Source of the DNA: an uncultured Candidatus Melainabacteria bacterium
Lineage (GTDB): Bacteria; Cyanobacteriota; Vampirovibrionia; Gastranaerophilales; Gastranaerophilaceae
Length of the DNA: 64,000 nucleotides
Assembly: GCA_934757275.1 (NCBI GenBank)
Contig: CAKVLN010000002.1
Coordinates: forward strand, 299,195-363,194
Direction: 5' to 3'
Every line of letters starts with the position of its first letter. Position 1 is the first letter of the stretch. The notes beneath the pieces were generated by a model that worked only from the letters and a program-made list of their open reading frames with translations, searched no databases and had not been told where the DNA came from. A program made the position numbers and the translations under genes. Below, piece after piece: positions 54,120 through 63,945 of this stretch.

Positions 54120-54651
54120 AATATTAGTCCATGCCTGTTGCGGAATTTGTTCAGGTTATCCCATTTCTTTATTAAAAGAGATGGGATATACGCCTGTCGT
54201 GTATTTCTGTAACCCAAATCTTGATACAAAAGAAGAATTTAACAAACGACTTGAAGCGCAAAAAATTGTTTGTATGTATCATTGGGTAGAATTAATTGCA
54301 GAAGAATACAAGCACGAAGAGTATTTGCAAGTAATAAAAGGACTTGAAGAGGAACCAGAGCGTGGCAAACGTTGTGTTGAATGCATAAAATTACGACTTC
54401 AACAAACAGCCCACAAGGCTCGAGAACTCGGTATAAACAAATTCACAACTTCGCTTGTTATAAGTCCACACAAAAATTTTGAAATGATATCAAAAATTGG
54501 AAGAGAAATTGCAGACGATTTAGAATTTGTAGCGATTGATTTTAAGAAAAAAGACGGATTCTTGAAAACAAATAAGCTCTCTAAGGAATTGGGAATTTAT
54601 AGACAGAATTACTGCGGTTGCGAGTTTGCAAAATCTCATTTGAAGAAATAA
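54097..54651 (+). CDS. queH: Epoxyqueuosine reductase QueH
   Basis: 184 residues. Last step of queuosine tRNA modification (replaces QueG). Cys pair in HACCGICSGYP, a second in RGKRCVECIKLRL, and the C-terminal YRQNYCGCEFA give the iron-sulfur and metal ligands of DUF208/QueH. The start lies within the VKOR-DsbA gene, so the two may be coupled. Confidence 0.95.
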   Translation: MEQNHENKILVHACCGICSGYPISLLKEMGYTPVVYFCNPNLDTKEEFNKRLEAQKIVCMYHWVELIAEEYKHEEYLQVIKGLEEEPERGKRCVECIKLRLQQTAHKARELGINKFTTSLVISPHKNFEMISKIGREIADDLEFVAIDFKKKDGFLKTNKLSKELGIYRQNYCGCEFAKSHLKK

Positions 54652-54960
54652 TAAACAAGCAAATCTTAAAGCGTTTTCAGTGCAATTAGCACTAAGAATA
54701 TAGTGGCTAAGTTATTGGTGCGTCAAACGACGGCACCCTACATTTCTCTAAACCTCACTAGTTAGGGAGGTCGCAGTCGTTCTTGAGCTTTGCGAAAGTT
54801 ACGAATGCGGGTGGGTATTGATTAAAATAGTTAATAAAACCCTCTCCCCTCCCCCTGTAAAATTGATAAAAGGGGAGGGGAGCTAAAGTCGTTCAATTAA
54901 AGTATTTTTATTCCCTCTCCGAGGTAGAGGACTAGGGTGAGGGTTTTTCAAAGCGTCAAG
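54652..54960. repeat. Dispersed repeat cluster in the queH-DUF374 gap
   Basis: No gene seen. 54665-54700 fragment (GTGCAATTAGCACTAAGAAT), 54749-54818 CTCACTAGTTAGGGAGGTCGC...GCGGGTGGG module, then CCCTCTCC and GGGGAGGGG inverted repeats to ~54950. Confidence 0.75.
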
Positions 54961-55010
54961 CATGTAGAAATCTTTTCTTTACAAATAAGCAAGAACTATT
55001 TTATTTATTG

Positions 55011-55016
55011 TATAAT
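55011..55016 (+). promoter_or_regulatory. -10 box TATAAT six bases before the DUF374 start (leaderless candidate)
   Basis: TATAAT-TCTTAT-ATG. No -35 consensus and no SD; third example of this spacing. Confidence 0.5.
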
Positions 55017-55022
55017 TCTTAT

Positions 55023-55697
55023 ATGGTTAGATTATTTGATGGAAAAAATGTTTCTAAGGTTTCAAACCTTATTTTTAGGATATTAAAGATTCAAGAAAAA
55101 TTCACAAGAATTATAGAAATAAATAATCCAGATAAAATGCCTTGCATATACGCTATGTGGCATGCTCATCAATTTTGTGTACACGGAATTAGACACCGCT
55201 CAAAATTGCATGTTCTAGTTAGTCGCTCTCGTGACGGTGAAATTATTGCAGATGTAGTTGAGCGTTGGGGCTTTAAAACCGTTCGTGGTTCTAAAGGTAA
55301 AAAAGGTGCAGTCGAAGCTACAATGCAAATGATTTCAATACTAAAATCAGGCGAAAACTGCGCAATGATGGTTGATGGTCCCAAAGGACCTGCGAGAATT
55401 GCAAAAGATGGTATCGTTAAAATTGCAAAAATGGCAGGCGTGCCAATAGTTCCAGTATACTGGTATTCAAAAAATCTAACCTTTGCAAAATTCCCTTCTT
55501 GGGACGAAATGCGTTCTCCAATTTTTATCACTAACCTAATTAACTATTACGGAGAGCCAATTTACGTTCCTCAAGATAGCAATGAACAAGCTGAAGAAGA
55601 AGCTAGACAAAAATTACAACAAAGTCTGGAACAATTAGAAAAAGACGCCCCTAAAGCGTTTGATGAGGTATATAGATTCGGGTTATGGAAAAAATAA
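55023..55697 (+). CDS. DUF374 lysophospholipid acyltransferase family protein
   Basis: 224 residues from ATG 55023. YAMWHAHQF is the family HX4D-like region variant; VSRSRDGEIIADVVERWGFKTVRGSKGKKGAVEA and MVDGPKGPARIAKDG are diagnostic DUF374 blocks. Probably acylates a lipid A or phospholipid precursor at the inner membrane, consistent with lipid A genes elsewhere in the window. Overlaps the nitrilase gene by 13 bases. Confidence 0.9.
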   Translation: MVRLFDGKNVSKVSNLIFRILKIQEKFTRIIEINNPDKMPCIYAMWHAHQFCVHGIRHRSKLHVLVSRSRDGEIIADVVERWGFKTVRGSKGKKGAVEATMQMISILKSGENCAMMVDGPKGPARIAKDGIVKIAKMAGVPIVPVYWYSKNLTFAKFPSWDEMRSPIFITNLINYYGEPIYVPQDSNEQAEEEARQKLQQSLEQLEKDAPKAFDEVYRFGLWKK

Positions 55698-56500
55698 AAC
55701 TTCTTGCAATTCAAATGGAATCTGCTATCGGTGACACTGAACTCAACATCGAAACAGTAAAAAACTTACTTAAAGCAAACTTAGAAAAATATGGCAAAGT
55801 AGATTTTGTATTTTTGCCTGAACTTTGGACTGTGGGTTGGGATTGTCCATCTTTCCCTGCAAGTGCAGAAACTTTAGGCAACTCAAAAGCTATTGATATG
55901 TTGCAAGAAATCGCAAAAGAGTATGGTGTAAATATTGCAGGCGGAAGTTTTGTAGAAAAACAAGGTGAAAAGCTTTATAACACTTGTCCTGTAATCAACA
56001 GAAACGGTGAAGTCGTTTGCACTTACAACAAAAACCACCTTTATTCATATAATGGTGACACCGAAAACCAATACATTACAGTTGGCAAGAACCCTATAAT
56101 GGTTGAATTGGACGGAGTAAAGCTAGGTTTAACAATTTGTTATGACATAAGATTTCCAGAAATCTACCGAGCATATAGACTTGCAGGTGCTGATATTTTA
56201 GTAAATATGGCAGCGTGGCCAAAATCAAGAAAAATTCATTGGGACACTCTAACAAGAGCAAGAGCAATTGAAAACCAAACCTACATGGTTGCTCTAACCC
56301 AAACTGGTTTACTTGCCGATGGTGTTGAAAACCTAGGTCACTCTCTAATTTACGATTATGAAGGCAAGATTTTAGACGAAATAGAAGAAATTGAAGGCGG
56401 AGTTTACGCTGAAATTGACTTAAACAAAATGTATGATTTTAGAAAAAATACGCCAAGCATAAATGATATTAAAAACTCGTACGAGGTTATAAAAAAATGA
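55685..56500 (+). CDS. Carbon-nitrogen hydrolase (nitrilase superfamily, omega-amidase-like)
   Basis: 271 residues. Catalytic Glu46 in LPELWTVGWD, Lys116 in YNKNHLYSY, Cys152 in ICYDIRFPEIYR. Length and motifs fit single-domain omega-amidase/NIT2-like members that deaminate alpha-ketoglutaramate or hydrolyse small amides; exact substrate unknown. Its last four bases overlap the PBP4 start. Confidence 0.92.
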   Translation: MEKIKLLAIQMESAIGDTELNIETVKNLLKANLEKYGKVDFVFLPELWTVGWDCPSFPASAETLGNSKAIDMLQEIAKEYGVNIAGGSFVEKQGEKLYNTCPVINRNGEVVCTYNKNHLYSYNGDTENQYITVGKNPIMVELDGVKLGLTICYDIRFPEIYRAYRLAGADILVNMAAWPKSRKIHWDTLTRARAIENQTYMVALTQTGLLADGVENLGHSLIYDYEGKILDEIEEIEGGVYAEIDLNKMYDFRKNTPSINDIKNSYEVIKK

Positions 56501-57825
56501 AAAAATTATTTACTATAATAACAATGCTAGCTCTAACTTTAAGTGTAAATGCTAAAGCCGTAAAAAGAGATTTTTCTAGCGTTATAAACGAATCTGGTAT
56601 AGAAAAAAATGCAATTTCTGTTTCTATTAGAGATTTAAACAGTGGAAAACCTGTATACGAACTTAATGAGAAAATGCTTATGCACCCAGCCTCTGTACAA
56701 AAAGTTTTGACATTAATTCCTGCGATTGACGCTCTTGGCGACGATTACGAATTTAGCACAAAAATTTACAAAAGAAGCGAAAGCTCTTATATTATAAAAC
56801 TAGGTGCAGACCCTTATTTATCAAGCAATGACCTTAAAACACTTGTAAATAATGTTGATTTGAACACGAAGAAAATTTATATTGATGATAGTATTTTAGA
56901 AAAAAAAGATTGGGGCGAAGGTTGGCAATGGGACGATGACATGAACGTTCTCATGCCTAGATTTAACTCATATAATTTGGATAGGAATTTAATAAAAATA
57001 ACAGTCATGCCAACTTCTAACGGACAAACTGCAACAATTATTAATCCTAGCAAATATCCAATCGTCTTCTTTAACCACGTTGTTACAGGAAATCAAAATA
57101 ACGTTAAGGTTTCAAGAGATAACTCAGTTTCCGCAAATACTCTTTTGCTAGAAGGAACTGTTAACAAGCCAGTAACATTGTATGTTCCAACGAATAACCT
57201 AAAAAGATATTTTAATATAAAATTAACGAATGCGCTTGGCGACAAAAAGGTTTACTTAAAAGAAAATTTCATCGTCGACAAAGTTAATACATCTGACGTG
57301 GAATTAGACCAAATTACACACCCTGTATCACAAGCAATTGATGATGTTTTAAAAAATAGCAACAACATGATTGCTGAAACAGTTGCAAAACTTGCTGGCG
57401 GAAAAATCTATAACGACAAAGGAACAGACATTAATAGTATAAAAGTATTTAACGCATATTGTCAAAAAATTGGAATTGATAATTCTAAAATTAGGTTGAA
57501 AGATGCAAGTGGAGTTTCTAAAAACAACTTAGTTACAACTGATTTTATCTCTGAATATCTTGTAAAAAACAAAAATAGCGAGATTCTTGAGCATTTGCCA
57601 ACTCCTGGACAAGGGACATTAACTCACAGAATGTTACCAATAAAAGAGAATTTAAGAGCTAAAACTGGAACATTATCTGATACAAGTTCAATTGCAGGCT
57701 TTTTGACTACAAAAAACGGCAACAAATACGCTTTTGCAATAATTATCAACGATACAACAGCGACAATTCCTGACATGAAAACTCTTGAAGATTATTTGAT
57801 TAGAGAAGCTTATTTAAGATTGTAA
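56497..57825 (+). CDS. dacB: D-alanyl-D-alanine carboxypeptidase/endopeptidase, PBP4 (S13) family
   Basis: 442 residues. Signal peptide 1-20 (LFTIITMLALTLSVNAKA). Active Ser66 in the S-x-x-K motif ASVQK, S-x-N in KNSNNMIAE and KTG in AKTGTLSD. Domain insert between the motifs as in S13 enzymes. Periplasmic peptidoglycan trimming. Coupled to the nitrilase gene. Confidence 0.94.
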   Translation: MKKLFTIITMLALTLSVNAKAVKRDFSSVINESGIEKNAISVSIRDLNSGKPVYELNEKMLMHPASVQKVLTLIPAIDALGDDYEFSTKIYKRSESSYIIKLGADPYLSSNDLKTLVNNVDLNTKKIYIDDSILEKKDWGEGWQWDDDMNVLMPRFNSYNLDRNLIKITVMPTSNGQTATIINPSKYPIVFFNHVVTGNQNNVKVSRDNSVSANTLLLEGTVNKPVTLYVPTNNLKRYFNIKLTNALGDKKVYLKENFIVDKVNTSDVELDQITHPVSQAIDDVLKNSNNMIAETVAKLAGGKIYNDKGTDINSIKVFNAYCQKIGIDNSKIRLKDASGVSKNNLVTTDFISEYLVKNKNSEILEHLPTPGQGTLTHRMLPIKENLRAKTGTLSDTSSIAGFLTTKNGNKYAFAIIINDTTATIPDMKTLEDYLIREAYLRL

Positions 57826-57847
57826 TCATCTGTTACGAGGGCTTAAA

Positions 57848-58696
57848 ATGTATCAAATCATCGGTGAATACTTAGAATATTTGGAGTTAGAAAAGGGACT
57901 TTCTCAAAATACTATCGACGCTTATCGCCGTGATTTATCAGATTTTGCTCAAGAGATTGATAATATACAAGCTATTACCAGAATGACGATTAACACTTAC
58001 GTTAGGAGTCTTAGAGAACGAAATCTGGCTCCAACAAGCGTTATAAGAAAAGTTGCCTCTTTAAGAGGCTTTTTCAAGTGGGCAAGCTCCTCTGGAATAA
58101 TTGAGCAAAATCCGACCGCCACGCTTGAACAACCAAAAACACCGCAAAGACTTCCTAAGGTAATTTCGATAAAAGAAATTGAAGAAATGTTGCATAACAA
58201 CTTAACTCCATTAGAACACGTCATTATGGAGCTTTTATACAGTTGCGGTTTGAGAGTTTCAGAATTAGTAAATTTGAAAATAAATGACATTGATTTAGCC
58301 TCAAAATATGTACGTTGCTTTGGAAAAGGTTCAAAAGAAAGAATTATACCAATTGGAGAACAAGCGAAAAAAATCGTTAAAGAATATTTGCCGACAAGAG
58401 ATTTATTAATAAAAAAATTTAATCTAAATACAAAAAATCTTTTGATTAGAGAAAACGGGCATTTCATTAATAGGCAAGATGTGTATAATTTTATACATGC
58501 TCAAGGCAAATTAATTCACAAAAATATATCACCACACACTTTGAGGCATAGTTTTGCAACCCATCTTTTAGAAAATGGAGCGGATTTAAGAGTTGTTCAA
58601 GAACTGCTTGGACATAGCGACGTTTCTACAACACAGCTCTATACGCACATTAGCAAAAAGAGATTAAAAGAAGTTTATTTTGCGATTAACAAATAA
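57848..58696 (+). CDS. Tyrosine recombinase XerC/XerD
   Basis: 282 residues. N-terminal SAM-like core-binding domain (YLEYLELEKGLSQNTIDAYRRDL) and catalytic domain with Arg in GLRVSELV, Lys in GKGSKER, H-L-R in SPHTLRHSFATHLLE, LGHSD and Tyr in TTQLYTH. Size fits a chromosomal dimer-resolution Xer; XerC versus XerD cannot be settled, and no dif-like site was recognised. Not flanked by mobile-element genes. Confidence 0.92.
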   Translation: MYQIIGEYLEYLELEKGLSQNTIDAYRRDLSDFAQEIDNIQAITRMTINTYVRSLRERNLAPTSVIRKVASLRGFFKWASSSGIIEQNPTATLEQPKTPQRLPKVISIKEIEEMLHNNLTPLEHVIMELLYSCGLRVSELVNLKINDIDLASKYVRCFGKGSKERIIPIGEQAKKIVKEYLPTRDLLIKKFNLNTKNLLIRENGHFINRQDVYNFIHAQGKLIHKNISPHTLRHSFATHLLENGADLRVVQELLGHSDVSTTQLYTHISKKRLKEVYFAINK

Positions 58697-58811
58697 AGCA
58701 AAAATCGCTTAACAAAAATTAACAAAAAAACTTTACAAATTTGCACCATGCGCAATTTTATGTTAAATTCAACATTAAGAGGGGAATGTACCCTAAAATT
58801 GGTGAGGATTT

Positions 58812-59378
58812 ATGAAAAGCACAACACTTAGAAGATCAAATATTACCAGAGAAAAAGTTGCAATGCTTGAAGCTCTAAGCAGATACAATAGAGAGCATCA
58901 AGATGAAGATTTCTACAGAAAACAAAGCAAAAATAAAGAGTTGGACGCTCTTTGGCAATCATTTGGTGTAAAACAACAAAAAAACGAAAAAGCACCTCAA
59001 GTATATTTTGTTACAGGTTTTGTTGTTGGTGTTATTGTAACGTTATTAATTACAACCTTCATAAGCCTTTTAATCAACGTATCAACCCCTAAAGATGATG
59101 TTGTTGCACCAGCTCCTGTAGTTAAAAAGTCTGCAACAGAATCAAACGGAAGATTTTCATTTATACCTTCTGATTCTTCAGCTAAAAAAGTTACTCCAGA
59201 AGTATCTTTAAACGAAGAATACACTGTTAAAGAAGGTGATACATTAGAAAGTATTGTTATTAGATTTTACGGCTCATTTGACATGGATAAAGTTGCAAAA
59301 ATTCAACAAGCTAACAAAATGGCTAATCCAAACGCTTTATCAATCGGTCAAAAGCTTGTTATTCCAATGAATCAGTAG
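58812..59378 (+). CDS. LysM-domain inner membrane-anchored protein
   Basis: 188 residues, SD GTGAGGA. Basic N-terminal cytosolic region 1-65, a single membrane helix (~70-92, TGFVVGVIVTLLITTFISLL), a Pro/Ala/Val linker, and a C-terminal LysM domain (EYTVKEGDTLESIVIRFY to IGQKLVIP) that would bind peptidoglycan glycan chains in the periplasm. No catalytic domain. Four bases before radA. Confidence 0.9.
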   Translation: MKSTTLRRSNITREKVAMLEALSRYNREHQDEDFYRKQSKNKELDALWQSFGVKQQKNEKAPQVYFVTGFVVGVIVTLLITTFISLLINVSTPKDDVVAPAPVVKKSATESNGRFSFIPSDSSAKKVTPEVSLNEEYTVKEGDTLESIVIRFYGSFDMDKVAKIQQANKMANPNALSIGQKLVIPMNQ

Positions 59379-59381
59379 AGC

Positions 59382-60746
59382 ATGGCAAGAGTTAAGTCAA
59401 AATATGTATGCCAAAATTGTGGCTATGAAACTGCTGGCTATTTAGGCAAATGTCCTGAATGTGGAAGCTGGGGTTCATTTGTAGAAGAGTTATCAGCACC
59501 TGTTGAAAAGAAAACAGAGGTTGAAGTTTTAGACTCAACTCCACCCATGACATTAGACGAAATTGAGATGAATTCTGAAATAAGAATGAGCACAAATATT
59601 TCAGAATTTGATAGAGTGCTTGGCGGAGGAATTGTACAAGGCTCTTTGGTTCTTATTGCTGGCGACCCTGGGATAGGTAAGTCTACAATCCTTTTGCAAA
59701 CTTCTGGCGAGTTGTGCAAAAATAACAAAAAAGTTTTATACATCTCTGCAGAAGAATCAGCTAGCCAAATTAAACTCAGAGCGGAACGTCTTGGAGTAAA
59801 ATCTAACACATTATTTATTTATCCGCAAACAAATTTAGAACTAATCAAAAAGCATATTGAGAGCATGAAACCTGATTTAGTAATTGTAGATAGTATTCAA
59901 GCTATATACACATCAATAATACAAAGTTCTGCAGGAAGTGTTTCTCAAATTAGAGAATGCTGTAATATGCTTATGCATATTGCAAAATCGCAAAATATTT
60001 CAATAATCGTAATTGGGCATGTGACAAAAGAAGGAAACATCGCAGGCCCAAAAGTCTTAGAGCACATGGTAGATACTGTTATCCAATTTGAAGGCGACAA
60101 AACAAAAACATACAGAATTTTACGCTCAATAAAAAACCGTTTCGGTAACACTTCTGAAGTCGGAATTTTTGAAATGAGTGCAACTGGTTTAAGCGAAGTT
60201 ATAAACCCGAGTGAATTGTTTTTAAAAGAATACAACCAAACACAAACACCAGGAAGCACAATTATCGTAACAAGCGAAGGCACACGTCCTCTACTTGTAG
60301 AAATTCAAGCACTCGTTGGAACAACACCTTATCCAGCACCTCGACGAATTGCGAACGGTGTCGATACAGGGCGTGTTTTACAAATTCTTGCAGTACTAGA
60401 AAAAAGAATTGGTCTAAACCTCTCTAAACAAGACGTTTACGTTAACGTTATCGGCGGAATTGACGTTAACGAACCAGCGGCAGATTTGGGAATTGCGCTT
60501 GCAATAGTGACTTGTGTGCGAGATGTTGTTTTTGATACACAAACCGCAATTATAGGCGAAATTGGTTTGTCTGGTGAAATTAGAGCTGTTAATCACATAG
60601 AAAAAAGAATTAATGAGGCTCAAAAACTTGGTTTCAAACGAATTATTATACCTGATTCAAACGATGTTCAGGACGAATTTAAAGATATTCAAATAATAAA
60701 AGTTAAACGTATTTTAGAAGCTATCACTAAAGGCGTTAAACATTAA
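59382..60746 (+). CDS. radA: DNA repair protein RadA
   Basis: 454 residues. N-terminal zinc finger Cys10/13/24/27 (CQNCGYETAGYLGKCPECG), RecA-like Walker A GDPGIGKST, KNRFG motif, and C-terminal Lon-like protease domain (GGIDVNEPAADLGIALAIV). Branch migration in recombination. Good example of complete family architecture. Confidence 0.97.
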   Translation: MARVKSKYVCQNCGYETAGYLGKCPECGSWGSFVEELSAPVEKKTEVEVLDSTPPMTLDEIEMNSEIRMSTNISEFDRVLGGGIVQGSLVLIAGDPGIGKSTILLQTSGELCKNNKKVLYISAEESASQIKLRAERLGVKSNTLFIYPQTNLELIKKHIESMKPDLVIVDSIQAIYTSIIQSSAGSVSQIRECCNMLMHIAKSQNISIIVIGHVTKEGNIAGPKVLEHMVDTVIQFEGDKTKTYRILRSIKNRFGNTSEVGIFEMSATGLSEVINPSELFLKEYNQTQTPGSTIIVTSEGTRPLLVEIQALVGTTPYPAPRRIANGVDTGRVLQILAVLEKRIGLNLSKQDVYVNVIGGIDVNEPAADLGIALAIVTCVRDVVFDTQTAIIGEIGLSGEIRAVNHIEKRINEAQKLGFKRIIIPDSNDVQDEFKDIQIIKVKRILEAITKGVKH

Positions 60747-60786
60747 TTTGCGACGCTCCTTGGTACAGAAAAGATAAGGAAAAACA

Positions 60787-61593
60787 ATGATTATAGATGC
60801 ACATGTTCATATTGGAAACTCCTTTTGGGGTAATTTCACACCAGAATTTTTGTTAGGAATTATTGGTGATAAAACCTGTATTTGCTCAAATTTAGCTGGA
60901 ATAGATGCTTTTACAGGGAAAGACGAATATGTTGCAAATATGGAGATGCTTAGCGTTTCAAAAAAATATCCACAAATAAAACCGCTTTTTGTTTGCGAGG
61001 TGGAAAGAACTCTTGATACTAATGTAATAAGACAAACGCTCAAAGACTATCCGCAATTTGTTGGCTTGAAGTTTCACCCAGAGTTTACAAAACTGGTTGC
61101 AACTTCTGAAAAGTATGACAAGTATTTAGAGGTAGCAAGACAATTCAAAAAGCCTTGTTTATACCATTCTGGGCATATCAAATCACGTTTCTCATCACCA
61201 AAACTGATTTACGAAAAAGCAAAACAGTTTCCTGATGTTCCAATAATTTTAGGGCATTTGTCAACTGGTCCTAGAAGTTCGCACGAGGAAGCGATTAAAA
61301 TCTTGCTAGAATCTATTGAGCAAGAGACTGCTACGCTTTATGTTGATGTTTCTTGGGTGGATATAGAGGACACTATTTTGCTAATAGAGGCTTTGAGAAA
61401 CACTTCTAAAGGCGATTTTACAGATAGAATAATGTGGGCATCAGATGCACCTGTTGGCGATCACAACTTAAAAAAAGAACTGTATGACAACAATTTGAAC
61501 GTATTTAAAGCTAAGATTTTAGAGCATTTTAATGATGAAAATTTATTAAACAGACTTTTATTTTTTAATGCGCAAAAATTGTTTAATTTGTAA
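60787..61593 (+). CDS. Amidohydrolase-2-like TIM-barrel metalloprotein
   Basis: 268 residues. HxH in IIDAHVHIG, Lys/His in GLKFHPEF, YHSGH, ILGHLSTG and WASDAP, the metal-site order of amidohydrolase-2/TatD-like enzymes. SD AAGGA. Substrate unknown. Ten bases before the nuclease gene. Confidence 0.88.
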   Translation: MIIDAHVHIGNSFWGNFTPEFLLGIIGDKTCICSNLAGIDAFTGKDEYVANMEMLSVSKKYPQIKPLFVCEVERTLDTNVIRQTLKDYPQFVGLKFHPEFTKLVATSEKYDKYLEVARQFKKPCLYHSGHIKSRFSSPKLIYEKAKQFPDVPIILGHLSTGPRSSHEEAIKILLESIEQETATLYVDVSWVDIEDTILLIEALRNTSKGDFTDRIMWASDAPVGDHNLKKELYDNNLNVFKAKILEHFNDENLLNRLLFFNAQKLFNL

Positions 61594-61602
61594 GGAGCAA
61601 AA

Positions 61603-62226
61603 ATGTTTCAACAATTTTCGCCAAATATGCTAAAAACTTATGAACTTTGTCCGAAAAAGTTTTATTTGAAATACATAAAAGGCATAAATATGCCAGTTAA
61701 TGACGATATTTTTGAGTTTGGTAAAAATATTCACGCAATGGCATCTTACTATCTGCGTGGCGAGAATTTGGAGTACATGGAAAATTCGCTAACAGAGAGA
61801 GAAAAAAGTGTCTGGGAATATCTTAGAGCCATTGAGTATTTTAGTTATGAGGTTATTAATACAGAATACAATTTGGCTGTTAAGGTTGGTGACTATTTCT
61901 TTGGCGGTCGTTTAGACGCTTTAGTTAAAAAAAATGACAGATTTTATATTTTAGATTATAAAACAGGCTCCGCACCTAAAAATGCAAAATATGATTTTCA
62001 AACAATAATATATTTACTTGCGGTTAAAGAATTTTTCAAAACTGATAAAGTAAGTTTTGTGTATATCGATTTGAAAAATAGAGAGGAAGTGCAAATTGAA
62101 TACACGCCAGCGTTGGAAGAAGAGTACAAAAACAAACTGACAAAAACGGTTGAAAATATTAATCGAGAAGATGAGCCGACAAAAAAAGAAAATTGTACTT
62201 GCGAATATGAGTTGATTTGTTTTTGA
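61603..62226 (+). CDS. PD-(D/E)XK nuclease-like protein with Cys motif (Cas4/RecB family fold)
   Basis: 207 residues. FSPNMLKTYELCPKKFYLKYI is the typical N-terminal helix of PD-(D/E)XK nucleases of the AddB/Cas4 group. GRLDAL and ILDYKTG supply Asp, Asp and Lys of the active site, followed by QTIIYLLAV. Terminal CTCEYELIC plus the early Cys could hold a 4Fe-4S cluster as in Cas4/AddB. No CRISPR array or cas gene is nearby, so a repair role is more likely. Confidence 0.85.
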   Translation: MFQQFSPNMLKTYELCPKKFYLKYIKGINMPVNDDIFEFGKNIHAMASYYLRGENLEYMENSLTEREKSVWEYLRAIEYFSYEVINTEYNLAVKVGDYFFGGRLDALVKKNDRFYILDYKTGSAPKNAKYDFQTIIYLLAVKEFFKTDKVSFVYIDLKNREEVQIEYTPALEEEYKNKLTKTVENINREDEPTKKENCTCEYELICF

Positions 62227-62448
62227 GGTTTGATTTTATAAAACTTTTAGACGAGGGTGGAAATAGCGACTAAAAACGTTGATAAGCCACTGTAAGCGTA
62301 GAAGGCGTTCCAACCGTTTTTGACCAAATGGACATGGTTTTTAAAAGGCTGGATTCTTCGTGCTAATCGCACTCAGAATAACCCTAAATTTGCTTGTTGG
62401 GCGTCTTGAAATGACCTTACCCTTTTGGGAGCTTGGCGTAAATTCTGT
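62227..62448. repeat. Dispersed repeat modules between nuclease and prepilin
   Basis: 62255-62381 has the GGCGTTCCAACCG...GGCTGGATTCTTCG...GCTAATCGCACTCAGAAT module; 62412-62448 ends TTGGCGTAAATTCTGTAAAA as in the 23.1-kb module. No gene. Confidence 0.8.
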
Positions 62449-62478
62449 AAAAAAAAGGTGCGCCTGTGGCGCACCACA
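62449..62478 (-). terminator. Intrinsic terminator of the prepilin gene
   Basis: GGTGCGCC-TGT/ACA-GGCGCACC, 8-bp GC-rich perfect stem, followed by T8 on the minus strand, ten bases after the stop. Confidence 0.95.
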
Positions 62479-62488
62479 AGAATTTACA

Positions 62489-63259
62489 TTAGTAATTTAT
62501 TTTATATCCTTCTGCGATTACACGAGCTGTACAACCCATACCTGCCGTTTCCCCACGCCCTTTATCGTTATCAGTACAAGAATATTCACCATTATTTTCG
62601 TCCCACACACCAACTTCATCTATTCGGTCTACATCTCTACCACCGTACGGATAAAGAACGCCATTTTCACCTAACATAAAAAAGAAAATATCACGACCAA
62701 ATACATTTGGTCCATTTTTACCATTTACATCTATCATAATTTCAGCAGCACGAGTATATAAAGTACACCCTCTATTGATTGCGTTTACTTTTTGCGCAGC
62801 TAAGTCATTACTGCGAAATGTATGAATGAAAATTGCAGCTCCATTTTTTGTTTCAATTACAAATGGATTTAGCATTAAATCTGAAACTTGTCCTACTCCA
62901 CCAGTATTTGACATTGCATAAGTCTGTACTCCATCACCATAAAAAGCTCTTTCATTATCTTTATAACCATTTACAATCATATATTGACCTAAGCGTCCAA
63001 CAAACTGCGCTCTATTTCCTGCCGTAGCACTAACTTCGTTTTCTTGCCATAAACTTGTGCCATACAAGTTATCTGCGCCTTCTTGTGCAATTGCCGTTTG
63101 AAAAGCGTTTTCCATGTTTGATACAACTGTTGAAAGTCTTGCTGCGTTCGCTTCGTTTCTGCTGCTCATTACAAGCGCAGGTGCAGTTAGTGCAGCGACA
63201 ACACCAACAATCCCCAAAGTAATCAAGACTTCTGCCAATGTAAATCCTTGTTTTTTCAT
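62489..63259 (-). CDS. Type IV pilin-like (prepilin/pseudopilin) protein
   Basis: 256 residues. Leader KKQG with the cleavage Gly before FTLAEVLITLGIVGVVAALTAPALV, a class III prepilin hydrophobic helix with Glu5 of the mature protein. The C-terminal globular domain contains three Cys and Gly/Asn-rich loops; family typically carries a GspH-like fold. Such FTLAEVLITLGI proteins are abundant in Gastranaerophilales genomes. Upstream lies the second (CTA)n tract. Confidence 0.92.
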   Translation of the reverse strand: MKKQGFTLAEVLITLGIVGVVAALTAPALVMSSRNEANAARLSTVVSNMENAFQTAIAQEGADNLYGTSLWQENEVSATAGNRAQFVGRLGQYMIVNGYKDNERAFYGDGVQTYAMSNTGGVGQVSDLMLNPFVIETKNGAAIFIHTFRSNDLAAQKVNAINRGCTLYTRAAEIMIDVNGKNGPNVFGRDIFFFMLGENGVLYPYGGRDVDRIDEVGVWDENNGEYSCTDNDKGRGETAGMGCTARVIAEGYKINY

Positions 63260-63344
63260 ATTAAATCTCCTATTTTTGTGAAAAATTAAATATTGTTTAT
63301 ATACTCATAATAATGACTTTTTCATGATTTTTAAAGGGATCAAA

Positions 63345-63700
<356 letters not shown>

Positions 63701-63739
63701 TTGAAAAGTTATTGGTGCGTCAAACGACTGCACCCTACA

Positions 63740-63945
63740 TTTTCCTAAACCTCACTAGTTAGGGAGGTTTAGAGAAATGAATGTAAGTCGTGTTCAACGT
63801 TTTTCATTGAACACTACTTGTTTATTCTTGTTCTTTAAAAGTTCAACCCACACGCATTCGTAACTTTCGTAAGGCTCAAGTACGACTTTGACACCCCTAA
63901 CAAGTGAGGTTTTTATCTGTCGATTGGGCATACCTGCCCAACAAT
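63740..63945. repeat. Repeat modules at the right edge
   Basis: 63745-63775 (CTCACTAGTTAGGGAGGTTT), 63846-63910 (ACACGCATTCGTAACTTTCG...GTGAGGT module) and at 63919-63944 the palindromic GTTGGGC-type repeat in reverse orientation (ATTGGGC ATACCT GCCCAAC). No coding region is seen from 63344 to 64000. Confidence 0.75.

Noticed and set aside
57848..58696. XerC/D-like recombinase as a mark of an integrated element.
   Set aside because: It sits among housekeeping wall and repair genes, has the length and motifs of a chromosomal Xer, and no attachment-site duplication or other mobile gene was seen.
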